NCBI RefSeq assembly: GCF_003116585.1
Contig: NZ_QEHM01000004.1
Span: forward strand, 310,001-374,000
From: Albibacillus kandeliae
GTDB lineage: Bacteria; Pseudomonadota; Alphaproteobacteria; Rhodobacterales; Rhodobacteraceae
DNA length: 64,000 bases
Direction of reading: 5' to 3'
Below the pieces are notes generated by a model that saw only the letters and a program-made list of their open reading frames with translations, was not told where the DNA came from and ran no database searches. Both the position numbers and the translations under genes were made by a program. Below, piece by piece: positions 50,579 through 58,394 of the stretch; within the stretch, counting starts at the first letter, position 1; every line of letters begins with the position of its first letter.

Positions 50579-52429
50579 TCAGACGCCCGTCATCATCTTC
50601 TGCAACTGGATCGCAAGCTCGACCGAGAACCGCCGATCCGGGGCTTCGACGTTGATCCCAAAGAGTTCCTCGATCCGCTTGAGCCGGTAGCGCAGCGTGG
50701 TGACGTGGAGCCCCATGGCATCGGCGGCAGCCTGGCTGCGGCCACGTTCCCGCAGGTAGATTTCCAGCGTTTCGAGGTATGGCGTGTCGTTCTCGCGGTC
50801 GTGCTCGACGACCTGCCCGAGGACCTCGGAGAGGAACAGGCGCACCTCGTCCACCCCGGCGGCGGCAGCCAGCATCGGCATCGGGCCGAAGTCCTGCAGC
50901 GAGAGCGCCCCAGTCCGACCGAGCGAACGCGCGATCTCGACCACCCGGCGCGCCCGTTCCCAGGCTTCGGGGTAGTCGCCAAGGTGCTGGCAGGGCTGAC
51001 TGGCCACCACCACCGGCGTCTGCCCGAGGTAGCGCCCCACCTCGCGCGCAACCCTCTCGGCCAGCTTGGCGGTGCGTTCGGCCGGGTCATCCTCGGCCAG
51101 GGGGCAGAGGCACACCATCGCGCCATCCACGCTCAGCACCGAGACCTCGGTGCCCTGCGCCTGCACAAAACGGGTCAGGGCGCGGTGCAGATCGACCGTC
51201 ATGCTGGCGGTAACCCGCTCCGCGCCGCCAAGATCGACCACCAGCATCTGCTGGCGGCGTTCGAAATCGAGGCCCAGCCGCTGGGCCCGGAGCAGCAGGT
51301 CACCGGCATCGCGCCAGCGCCGCTCGATGATCTCGTAGAACAACTCGGACTGGGTCCGCGTCTCGAACCGGAAGCGGATGAAGTTGCGCATCATCACCAC
51401 GCTGAGCGCAAAACGCGCGCTGTCGAGAACCATCAGTTCCATCAGGTCGGGCGCCGCGTCCTGATCGAACACCACCAGCGCGCCAACCCTGTCGGCATCC
51501 ACCTCCAGCGCCTGCACCGTGCCCTCGATCCGGATGGCATCGGCGCCGTCGTCCAGACGGATCGACACCTTGCCGTTCCCCGATCTCTCGAGCGTATCCC
51601 GCGCCACCTTGAGAAGCTGCGGACCAAAGACACGCTGCACCTCGGCCTGCCACTGGCGGTCGGTGAACCGCCTCTGGTCGGGCGAGCGCCCGGGGACGAC
51701 CTGCGACATGGTGAAATCGACGATCACCAGCGGAACGTGCAGCCGTGCATTCACCAGTTCGCTGAGCGAGAGCACCGAACTGTCCGTCAGCGCGTGATCC
51801 AGCAGCGCCGTGTGCGTCGCAAGCGCCATCTGCTGCCGCTCGGCGTCCTGCCGGGCCGCCTGCACCCGCCGCTCCTGCTCGACCGCGGTCACACCCAGCT
51901 GAACCACCATGTCCAGCACGGCCTGATCTTCGTCCGACAACTCGGACACCTGGCGAGACAGCAGGTTCAGCACCATCGGACGCCCGTTGAAATCGACGCA
52001 GTTCATCGGGATCACGAGGATCGAGCGATAGTCACGTTCATAGGATTCGATGCGGTAGCCGTGAAACTCGTCGGACTCGCGGATGTCGGGCACATAGATC
52101 GGCTGGTTGCGTTGCAACGCGATCAGCGAGGGGCTGGTGGCCAGCTCCCAGCGGTCCGGCAGCGTGCGCTGGATCAGCGTGGGATCGTGCCGCGCCATGA
52201 CATAGGCAAAGCCGTGCTCGGCATCGATCGACATGATCGAGCCCAGCGCCCAGCCGACCTGCTTGCAGGCGGTCGCCACGAGGTTTTCAAGGATGGCCTC
52301 GATGTTTCCCGTGCCGTTGATCAGGGTCACGGCCTGCGTCAGGGAAGATAGTTTGGCTTTCCAGTCGATGGCGGAAAGGCTCCTCTGCGGTGATGTGGCC
52401 ACGCCGGGCCGCGCACGAGCATGACCCAC
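50579..52429 (-). CDS. PucR/CdaR-type transcriptional regulator with GAF domain
   Basis: A 616-residue regulator. A GAF-like sensor occupies about residues 35-190 (IEAILENLVATACKQVGWALGSIMS ... DEDQAVLDMVVQLGVTAVEQ), a middle PucR-type degenerate cyclase region follows at about 350-490, and a C-terminal helix-turn-helix of the PucR/CdaR type is near 560-605 (ERGRSQAAADAMGLHVTTLRYRLKRIEELFG). Such proteins activate catabolic operons for aromatic and N-heterocyclic compounds. The gene precedes the flavin reductase operon on the same strand and is divergent from the AA_synth-family gene. The start (GTG at 52429) is uncertain; no clear binding site precedes it. Confidence 0.88.
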   Translation of the reverse strand: MGHARARPGVATSPQRSLSAIDWKAKLSSLTQAVTLINGTGNIEAILENLVATACKQVGWALGSIMSIDAEHGFAYVMARHDPTLIQRTLPDRWELATSPSLIALQRNQPIYVPDIRESDEFHGYRIESYERDYRSILVIPMNCVDFNGRPMVLNLLSRQVSELSDEDQAVLDMVVQLGVTAVEQERRVQAARQDAERQQMALATHTALLDHALTDSSVLSLSELVNARLHVPLVIVDFTMSQVVPGRSPDQRRFTDRQWQAEVQRVFGPQLLKVARDTLERSGNGKVSIRLDDGADAIRIEGTVQALEVDADRVGALVVFDQDAAPDLMELMVLDSARFALSVVMMRNFIRFRFETRTQSELFYEIIERRWRDAGDLLLRAQRLGLDFERRQQMLVVDLGGAERVTASMTVDLHRALTRFVQAQGTEVSVLSVDGAMVCLCPLAEDDPAERTAKLAERVAREVGRYLGQTPVVVASQPCQHLGDYPEAWERARRVVEIARSLGRTGALSLQDFGPMPMLAAAAGVDEVRLFLSEVLGQVVEHDRENDTPYLETLEIYLRERGRSQAAADAMGLHVTTLRYRLKRIEELFGINVEAPDRRFSVELAIQLQKMMTGV

Positions 52430-52553
52430 GGCGGGCCCGAATTCATACTCCCCTTCAGAGCATGAATGTCAAATCACGACCCTCGAAACATAGGAAGAAC
52501 CAAGGATGCGACCGCACCTATAGAGGGTGTGAAACAATAACGAAGGTGTCCCC

Positions 52554-53144
52554 ATGTCTCTTGGCGTTCGCAAGTTCGCAGCTTTTGTCGAAGAAACGGT
52601 GATCGAGGCCGGGCGTCCCGCCCCGCGCCCCATCACCTCGGTGGTGATCGCCGCCGTCCTGCCGAACCCGTGGGCCGGACAGGGCTATGTCGAGGATCTG
52701 GATACCGAAATCCGGCGGATCGCGCCGGGCCTCGGGGCGGAGATGACCCGCCGCCTGACCGACCTGATGGCGCCGGACATGGTGGAAGCCTTCGGCAAGG
52801 CGGCCTGCGTCGGGGTCAATGGCGAGATCGAGCACGCCTCGGCGCTGATCCACACCCTGCGGTTCGGCAACCAGTTCCGCGAAGCGGTGCACGGCACCGC
52901 CTACCTGAGCTTCACCAACACCCGGAACGCGCCCGGCGCGCTGATGTCGCTGCCGATGATCCACAAGAGCGAGACCGGCAAGCGGTCGCACTTCCTGACC
53001 ACGAACTTCCAGATCGCGGACGCACCCGGACCCGACGAGATCCTCATCGCGATCGGCGCTTCGGACGGCGGGCGCGCCCATCCGCGCATCGGCGACCGCT
53101 TCAGCGACATGGAAGCCATGAAGGCCGAGGCCGAAACCGCCTGA
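52554..53144 (+). CDS. AA_synth-family protein (PF06684-like)
   Basis: A 196-residue protein of the amino-acid-synthesis (AA_synth) family, whose function is unknown; structural members have a chorismate mutase-like fold. Family features include PRPITSVVIAAVLPNPWAGQGYVEDL (about residues 22-47), KAACVGVNGEIEHASALIHTLRFGNQFREAV and GRAHPRIGDRF. It is alone on its strand, divergent from the PucR-type regulator, and is followed by a 20-base perfect inverted repeat. Genes of this family often sit near monooxygenase/dehydrogenase clusters, so a role in the same catabolism is plausible. ATG at 52554, with weak GAAGG upstream. Confidence 0.88.
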   Translation: MSLGVRKFAAFVEETVIEAGRPAPRPITSVVIAAVLPNPWAGQGYVEDLDTEIRRIAPGLGAEMTRRLTDLMAPDMVEAFGKAACVGVNGEIEHASALIHTLRFGNQFREAVHGTAYLSFTNTRNAPGALMSLPMIHKSETGKRSHFLTTNFQIADAPGPDEILIAIGASDGGRAHPRIGDRFSDMEAMKAEAETA

Positions 53145-53172
53145 CGCCTCCGGGTTGCAGTACCGACCGGAT

Positions 53173-53218
53173 TGCCCCAGTCTCGATGAAACGCCCCGGT
53201 TTCATCGAGACTGGGGCA
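53173..53218 (+). terminator. 20-base perfect inverted repeat between AA_synth and Lrp genes
   Basis: The arms at 53173-53192 and 53199-53218 are exact reverse complements (20 bases each) with a 6-base loop, GCCCCG. ATTTCTC follows the right arm, so it can act as an intrinsic terminator of the AA_synth transcript. It ends 45 bases before the Lrp start and is unusually long and perfect, so it may also serve as a regulator site or a cruciform. Confidence 0.6.
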
Positions 53219-53263
53219 TTTCTCATGAACCGACGGAACAAGGGCCGGCGCAAGAGCCAAGAC

Positions 53264-53743
53264 ATGACGAGACTGGATCAGAAGGACATCGACATCCTGC
53301 GCGCCCTCTCGGTCGACGGTCGCATCTCGAAGGCGGCCCTCGCCGAAAAGGTCGGCCTGTCGGCCACGCCCTGCTGGAACCGACTGAAACGGCTGGAAGA
53401 GGCTGGCCTGATCGAAAGCTACCGCGCCCGCATCAGCCTGCGAAAGCTCGGGCCGCATATCGTCGTCTTCCTGACGGCGGAACTTGCCGATCACACCGCC
53501 GCCAGCTTTCGCACCTTCGAGGCCAACGTCCAGCGCTATGACGAGGTCATCGGATGCTGGGCGCTGGGTGGCGGGTTCGACTACATCCTCCAGATCGTGA
53601 CCCGCGACATCGACGCCTACCAGCGGCTCGTCGACGAGATGCTGGATGCGCGCATGGGGATCGCCCGCTACTTCACCTACTTCGTGACCAAACCGGTCAA
53701 GACCGATGGCGTGCTGCCCTTTGCCGAGTTGATCGCGGGCTGA
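53264..53743 (+). CDS. Lrp/AsnC-family transcriptional regulator
   Basis: A 159-residue regulator with a helix-turn-helix at about residues 5-55 (DGRISKAALAEKVGLSATPCWNRLKRLEEAGLIESY) and an AsnC ligand-binding domain (EVIGCWALGGGFDYILQIVTRDIDAYQRLVDEML). ATG at 53264 is chosen as the usual start of the family (MTRLDQKDIDIL); an in-frame ATG at 53225 would add a basic tail. It precedes the aldehyde dehydrogenase/aminotransferase genes on the same strand and an inverted repeat overlaps its stop, so it likely controls those genes. Confidence 0.92.
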   Translation: MTRLDQKDIDILRALSVDGRISKAALAEKVGLSATPCWNRLKRLEEAGLIESYRARISLRKLGPHIVVFLTAELADHTAASFRTFEANVQRYDEVIGCWALGGGFDYILQIVTRDIDAYQRLVDEMLDARMGIARYFTYFVTKPVKTDGVLPFAELIAG

Positions 53744-53787
53744 GAGGATTTCTCTCCTGCCCGCCGACTTGCAGGAGAGATCCTCTC
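53742..53787. promoter_or_regulatory. Inverted repeat between Lrp and aldehyde dehydrogenase genes
   Basis: GAGAGGAT-TT-CTCTCCTGC (53742-53760, overlapping the Lrp stop) faces GCAGGAGAGATCCTCTC (53771-53787), giving 17 paired bases with a 2-base bulge and a 10-base loop. No T tract follows the right arm. The right arm includes CAGGAGAGATC, shared with the region before the flavin reductase operon. A regulator site is more likely than a terminator. Confidence 0.5.
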
Positions 53788-53860
53788 CGAACGGCGTGAA
53801 ATTCGGTCTCGGGCCCTTCTGTCGCCGTCCTAGCCTCGCCCCATGTATTCGGAGGCGAAC

Positions 53861-55336
53861 ATGCTCGATCACGCGATCACGGCCAGAAGCGACATTGCCG
53901 ACAAACGGCTGTTGCGCAGCTTTTCCTACATCGACGGCAAGTGGAGAGCCGCCGAGTCCGGGGCAACCTTCGCGGTGCGAAACCCCGCCAACCTTGAAAC
54001 CATCGGCGACGTGGCCTCGCTGTCGGGGGCCGAGGCGCGTTCGGCCGTCGACGCAGCGCAGCGCGCGTTTGGCGGCTGGGCACAGAGCCTGCCACAGGAC
54101 CGCTCGGCCGTGCTGCGACGCTGGCACGACCTGATCCTCGCCCACCGCGAAGACCTGGCGCGGATCATGGTGCTGGAGCAGGGCAAACCGCTCTCCGAGG
54201 CTCGGGGCGAGATCGACTATGCCGCCTCTTTCGTCGAATTCTACGCCGAGGAGGCCAAGCGCCCGGACATCGAGGGCGTGACCAGCCACCTGCCGGATGC
54301 CGAGGTCGAACTCTGGCTGGAGCCGGTCGGCGTGGTGGCCCTGATCACACCGTGGAATTTTCCCTCCGCCATGCTGACCCGCAAGGCCGCCGCCGCGCTG
54401 GCCGCAGGATGCACCATCGTCGCCCACCCGTCGGGCGAAACGCCCTATTCCGCCCTCGCGCTGGCGGAACTGGCCGAACGCGCCGGGCTGCCTGCAGGCG
54501 TGCTGAACGTGGTGACGGGCGACCCCGCAACCATCGTCGAACCCTGGACACAGGACACCCGGGTGCGGGCCCTGTCGTTCACCGGGTCGACCGGGATCGG
54601 CAAGCTGCTCTATCGCCAGTCGGCGGACACGGTGAAACGGCTGGTTCTGGAACTCGGCGGCCATGCGCCTGTCATCGTCTTCGCCGATGCCGACCTCGAC
54701 GCCGCCGTGGCCGAGACCGTGAAGGCCAAGTTCGCCACCTCCGGGCAGGACTGCCTTGGCGCCAACCGCATCTACGTGGAACGCGCGGTTTACGACGCGT
54801 TCTGCGAGCGCTTTGCCGAGGCCACGCGCGCCCTCTCCGTGGGCGAGGGCATGGCAGACCCCGATATCGGCCCGCTGATGAACGAGGCGGCCGTGGCCAA
54901 GCAGGCCGAGCACGTGGCGGACGCGCTGAGTTGCGGTGCCCGGCTCGCCTGCGGGGGCGCGGCGCACCCGGCGGGGCCGCTGTTCTACCAGCCGACGGTT
55001 CTGACCGATGTGCCCGACACGGCGCGGATCATGCGCGAGGAAACCTTCGGCCCGGTCGCGGCGATCACGCCATTCGACACCGAGGAGGAGGTCATCCGCC
55101 GCGCGAATGACACCGAGTACGGTCTGGTGGCCTACCTGCACAGCATCGACCCCCGCCGCATCTACCGCCTGAGCCGCGCCCTGCAGTTCGGCATGGTCGC
55201 GGTGAACCGGACCAAGGTAACCGGCGCGCCCATTCCCTTCGGCGGCACCAAGCAGTCCGGCCTCGGGCGCGAGGGCGCGGCGACCGGCATGCGCGAATTC
55301 ATGGAAATCAAGTACGTCTGCCGCGACTGGGCATGA
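53861..55336 (+). CDS. Aldehyde dehydrogenase (succinic semialdehyde dehydrogenase-like) with altered cofactor motif
   Basis: A 491-residue aldehyde dehydrogenase of the GabD group. Glu264 (LELGGHAP) and catalytic Cys298 (SGQDCLGANR) are present, but the cofactor lysine of the KPS motif is replaced: residues 187-192 read VAHPSG, with His189. This may alter NAD/NADP binding. The start at 53861 is preferred because GGAGG stands directly upstream, while the ATG at 53843 does not have one. It is followed 20 bases later by an aminotransferase gene, suggesting a transaminase-plus-dehydrogenase pair for an omega-amino acid or semialdehyde. Confidence 0.9.
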   Translation: MLDHAITARSDIADKRLLRSFSYIDGKWRAAESGATFAVRNPANLETIGDVASLSGAEARSAVDAAQRAFGGWAQSLPQDRSAVLRRWHDLILAHREDLARIMVLEQGKPLSEARGEIDYAASFVEFYAEEAKRPDIEGVTSHLPDAEVELWLEPVGVVALITPWNFPSAMLTRKAAAALAAGCTIVAHPSGETPYSALALAELAERAGLPAGVLNVVTGDPATIVEPWTQDTRVRALSFTGSTGIGKLLYRQSADTVKRLVLELGGHAPVIVFADADLDAAVAETVKAKFATSGQDCLGANRIYVERAVYDAFCERFAEATRALSVGEGMADPDIGPLMNEAAVAKQAEHVADALSCGARLACGGAAHPAGPLFYQPTVLTDVPDTARIMREETFGPVAAITPFDTEEEVIRRANDTEYGLVAYLHSIDPRRIYRLSRALQFGMVAVNRTKVTGAPIPFGGTKQSGLGREGAATGMREFMEIKYVCRDWA

Positions 55337-55356
55337 CACAGAAGGAAGGAGCAGAG

Positions 55357-56730
55357 ATGCTGACCAACGACCAACTCGACCGCTGGGACCGGGAGAATTT
55401 CTTTCACCCCTCGACCCACCTTGCCCAGCATGCCCGGGGCGTGTCTCCCAGCCGGGTGATCCGGACCGCATCGGGCGTTCACATCGAGGACCGCGACGGC
55501 AACCGCCTGCTCGACGGCTTTGCAGGTCTCTACTGCGTGAATGTCGGTTATGGCCGCCCCGAAATCGCCGAGGCGATTGCCGAGCAGGCGAAGGAACTGG
55601 CCTATTACCACGCCTACGTGGGCCACGGGACCGAGGCGTCGATCACCCTTGCACAGATGGTGCTGGAGCGGGCGCCCAAGGGAATGTCGAAGGTCTATTT
55701 CGGGCTCGGCGGTTCGGACGCGAACGAGACCAACATCAAGCTGGTCTGGTATTACAACAACATCCTCGGCCGCCCCGAGAAGAAGAAGATCATCTCGCGC
55801 TGGCGCGGCTATCACGGCTCCGGCCTGATGACCGGATCGCTGACCGGGCTGGAGCTGTTCCACAAGAAGTTCGACCTGCCGCTGGTTCAGGTCAAGCACA
55901 CCATCGCGCCCGACTACTTCCGCCGCGACGACCTGCCGATGAGCGAGGCCGAATTCGTCGCCCATTGCGCCAGTGAACTCGAGGCGCAGATCCTGAGCGA
56001 GGGGCCTGACACTGTCGCCGCCTTCATCGGCGAGCCGGTGCTCGGAACCGGCGGGATCGTTCCGCCGCCCGAAGGCTACTGGCCTGCGATCCAGGCCGTG
56101 CTCGACAAGTACGACATCCTGCTGATCGCCGACGAGGTCGTGACCGGCTTCGGGCGGCTGGGGAGCATGTTCGGCTCGGACCACTATGGCATCCGCCCCG
56201 ACCTGATCACCATCGCCAAGGGGCTGACCTCGGCCTACGCGCCGCTCTCGGGGTCCATCGTCGGAGACCGGATGTGGAAGGTCCTCGAACAGGGAACCGA
56301 CGAGAACGGAGCCATCGGTCATGGCTGGACCTATTCCGCCCACCCCATCGGGGCAGCCGCCGGGGTCGCCAACCTCAAGCTGATCGACAGCCTCGGGCTG
56401 ATCGACAACGCGGCCAGCGTCGGCGCCTATCTGAACGAGGCGATGAAGGCCGCACTAGGCGACCATCCGAACGTCGGCGACATCCGGGGCGAGGGGATGC
56501 TCTGCGCCGTCGAGTTCGTCGAGGACCGGGCCGACCGCCGCTTCTTCGATCCGGCGCGGAAGATCGGACCGCAGGTGTCGGCGGCACTGTTGAGCCAGGA
56601 CAAGGTGATCGGACGGGCCATGCCACAGGGCGACATCCTCGGCTTCGCCCCGCCCTTCTGCCTGACCCGGGAGGAGGCCGACCTGATCGTCGGAGCCACG
56701 CAGCGCGCGGTCGAAACCGTGCTCGGCTGA
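55357..56730 (+). CDS. Class-III (omega) aminotransferase
   Basis: A 457-residue PLP-dependent class-III aminotransferase, with GLGGSDANET (116-125), IADEVVTGFGR (257-267) and the PLP lysine Lys288 in TIAKGLTSAY. Enzymes of this group move the terminal amino group of beta-alanine, taurine, GABA, putrescine or similar amines to pyruvate or 2-oxoglutarate and release an aldehyde for the dehydrogenase genes on both sides. ATG at 55357 is selected because AAGGAAGGAG precedes it; an earlier ATG at 55333 overlaps the dehydrogenase stop and lacks such a site. Confidence 0.92.
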   Translation: MLTNDQLDRWDRENFFHPSTHLAQHARGVSPSRVIRTASGVHIEDRDGNRLLDGFAGLYCVNVGYGRPEIAEAIAEQAKELAYYHAYVGHGTEASITLAQMVLERAPKGMSKVYFGLGGSDANETNIKLVWYYNNILGRPEKKKIISRWRGYHGSGLMTGSLTGLELFHKKFDLPLVQVKHTIAPDYFRRDDLPMSEAEFVAHCASELEAQILSEGPDTVAAFIGEPVLGTGGIVPPPEGYWPAIQAVLDKYDILLIADEVVTGFGRLGSMFGSDHYGIRPDLITIAKGLTSAYAPLSGSIVGDRMWKVLEQGTDENGAIGHGWTYSAHPIGAAAGVANLKLIDSLGLIDNAASVGAYLNEAMKAALGDHPNVGDIRGEGMLCAVEFVEDRADRRFFDPARKIGPQVSAALLSQDKVIGRAMPQGDILGFAPPFCLTREEADLIVGATQRAVETVLG

Positions 56731-56922
56731 CACCCCGGGTCAGGACCGAACAGCAGGGTCGTCCGTACCCCCGGGCGGCCCTGTCGCGTTGTCTCCACCG
56801 ATGCGGAGGAAGCAACCGGCGGCGGTTCCTACCGATCGCGTCAATCCGGCCCGCGCCGCGCGCGGTAGACCTGCGGTCGAACGGGCCACCCCTGTGGCCC
56901 GGACCCGCCAAAGGAGAGCCGG

Positions 56923-58353
56923 ATGAGCCTGCAAGACCCCGACCTGTTTCGCGAACGCGCCCTGATCGGCGGGGCCTGGACCGGGACGGCCACGTTGCAG
57001 GTGCATGACCCGGCCACGGGGCAGGTCATGGGCCGCGTCCCGGAGTGCGGCGCGGACGAGACGGCAGAGGCCATCGCAGCAGCCGAGGCGGCCTTCCGGA
57101 CGTGGCGCAGGGTTCCGAACGCAGACCGGGCCGCGGCGCTGATGCGCTGGCACGACCTGATGATCGCCAGTGTGGACGACCTCGCCCGCATCCTGACTGC
57201 GGAACAGGGCAAGCCCCTGTCGGAGGCCGCGGGCGAAATCCGCTACGCCGCGAGCTATATCAAGTGGTTCGCCGAAGAGGCCCGCCGGATCGAGGGCAGC
57301 CTCCTGCCCGAACGCGGCCGCCGGGTTCTGGTCAGCAAGGATCCGGTCGGGGTCTGCGCGATCATCACCCCTTGGAACTTTCCCGCCGCCATGATCACGC
57401 GCAAGGTCGCTCCCGCCCTCGCGGCAGGCTGCACCGTGGTCATCAAGCCCTCGGACTTCACGCCCTTCACCGCGCTGGCCCTCGCCCTGCTGGCGGAACG
57501 GGCGGGCATTCCCGCCGGTGTGATCAACGTTGTGACGGGTCGCCCGGAAACCATCGGACAGGTGCTGACTGCCAGCCCGACGGTCCGCAAACTGTCTTTT
57601 ACCGGCTCGACCCGCGTGGGCGCCCTGCTGATGGCGCAATGCGCGCCCACGGTGAAACGGCTCTCGCTCGAACTGGGCGGCAACGCGCCCTTCCTCGTCT
57701 TCGACGACGCCGACCTGGACCTTGCCGTCGAGGGCGCAATGGCGTCCAAATTCCGCAACGGGGGACAGACCTGCGTCTGCGCCAACCGGTTCCTCGTCCA
57801 GTCCGGCATCCATGATGCCTTTGTCGAGCGGCTGGCCGCCCGGGTCGACGCGCTGAAGGTCGGCCTGGGCACCGCGCCCGGAACGGATATCGGACCGATG
57901 ATCAACGCCGCCGCGATCAACAAGATCAATGGCCACGTCGCCGACGCCCTCGCCCGGGGCGCGCGGCGCCTTACCGCGCAGCGCGACCTGCCCGCGCACT
58001 ACGCCTGCCCCACCGTCCTGACGGGGGCCCGGGCCGATATGCAACTGGCGAGCGAAGAGACCTTCGGCCCGGTCGCGCCGGTCTTCCGGTTCGAGACCGA
58101 GGAGGAGGCCATCGCCCTTGCCAACGACACGCCCTATGGCCTTGCCGCCTATTTCTACACCCGCGACCTCGACCGTGCCTTCCGCGTCAGCGACGCCCTC
58201 GAATTCGGAATGCTCGGCCTGAACACCGGCGCGATCTCGAGCGAGGTCGCCCCTTTCGGCGGGGTCAAGATGTCGGGCCTGGGCCGCGAAGGCGCCCACG
58301 CGGGGATCGAGGAATACCTCGAAACCAAGGCCCTGCACCTCGCCGGCGCGTAG
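56923..58353 (+). CDS. Aldehyde dehydrogenase, succinic semialdehyde dehydrogenase-like (GabD type)
   Basis: A 476-residue dehydrogenase of the GabD family with canonical VVIKPSD (Lys175), Glu250 (LELGGNAP) and catalytic Cys284 in GGQTCVCANRF, where the second Cys is the usual regulatory cysteine of E. coli GabD-like enzymes. It should oxidise succinic semialdehyde or a close relative to the acid with NAD(P). It sits 192 bases behind the first aminotransferase, with its own AAGGAG site, and 41 bases before the second aminotransferase. Confidence 0.92.
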   Translation: MSLQDPDLFRERALIGGAWTGTATLQVHDPATGQVMGRVPECGADETAEAIAAAEAAFRTWRRVPNADRAAALMRWHDLMIASVDDLARILTAEQGKPLSEAAGEIRYAASYIKWFAEEARRIEGSLLPERGRRVLVSKDPVGVCAIITPWNFPAAMITRKVAPALAAGCTVVIKPSDFTPFTALALALLAERAGIPAGVINVVTGRPETIGQVLTASPTVRKLSFTGSTRVGALLMAQCAPTVKRLSLELGGNAPFLVFDDADLDLAVEGAMASKFRNGGQTCVCANRFLVQSGIHDAFVERLAARVDALKVGLGTAPGTDIGPMINAAAINKINGHVADALARGARRLTAQRDLPAHYACPTVLTGARADMQLASEETFGPVAPVFRFETEEEAIALANDTPYGLAAYFYTRDLDRAFRVSDALEFGMLGLNTGAISSEVAPFGGVKMSGLGREGAHAGIEEYLETKALHLAGA

Positions 58354-58394
58354 CTCCACCTCCTCCCGCTGACCTTTCACCCAGAGATCCTTCA

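Noticed and set aside
52901-55471. Very long open frame (856 codons) on the minus strand opposite the Lrp and dehydrogenase genes
   Set aside because: It is a shadow of high-GC coding sequence on the plus strand, whose proteins have clear families; the predicted product has low-complexity Arg/Gly/His composition. The same reasoning removes other long opposite-strand frames.
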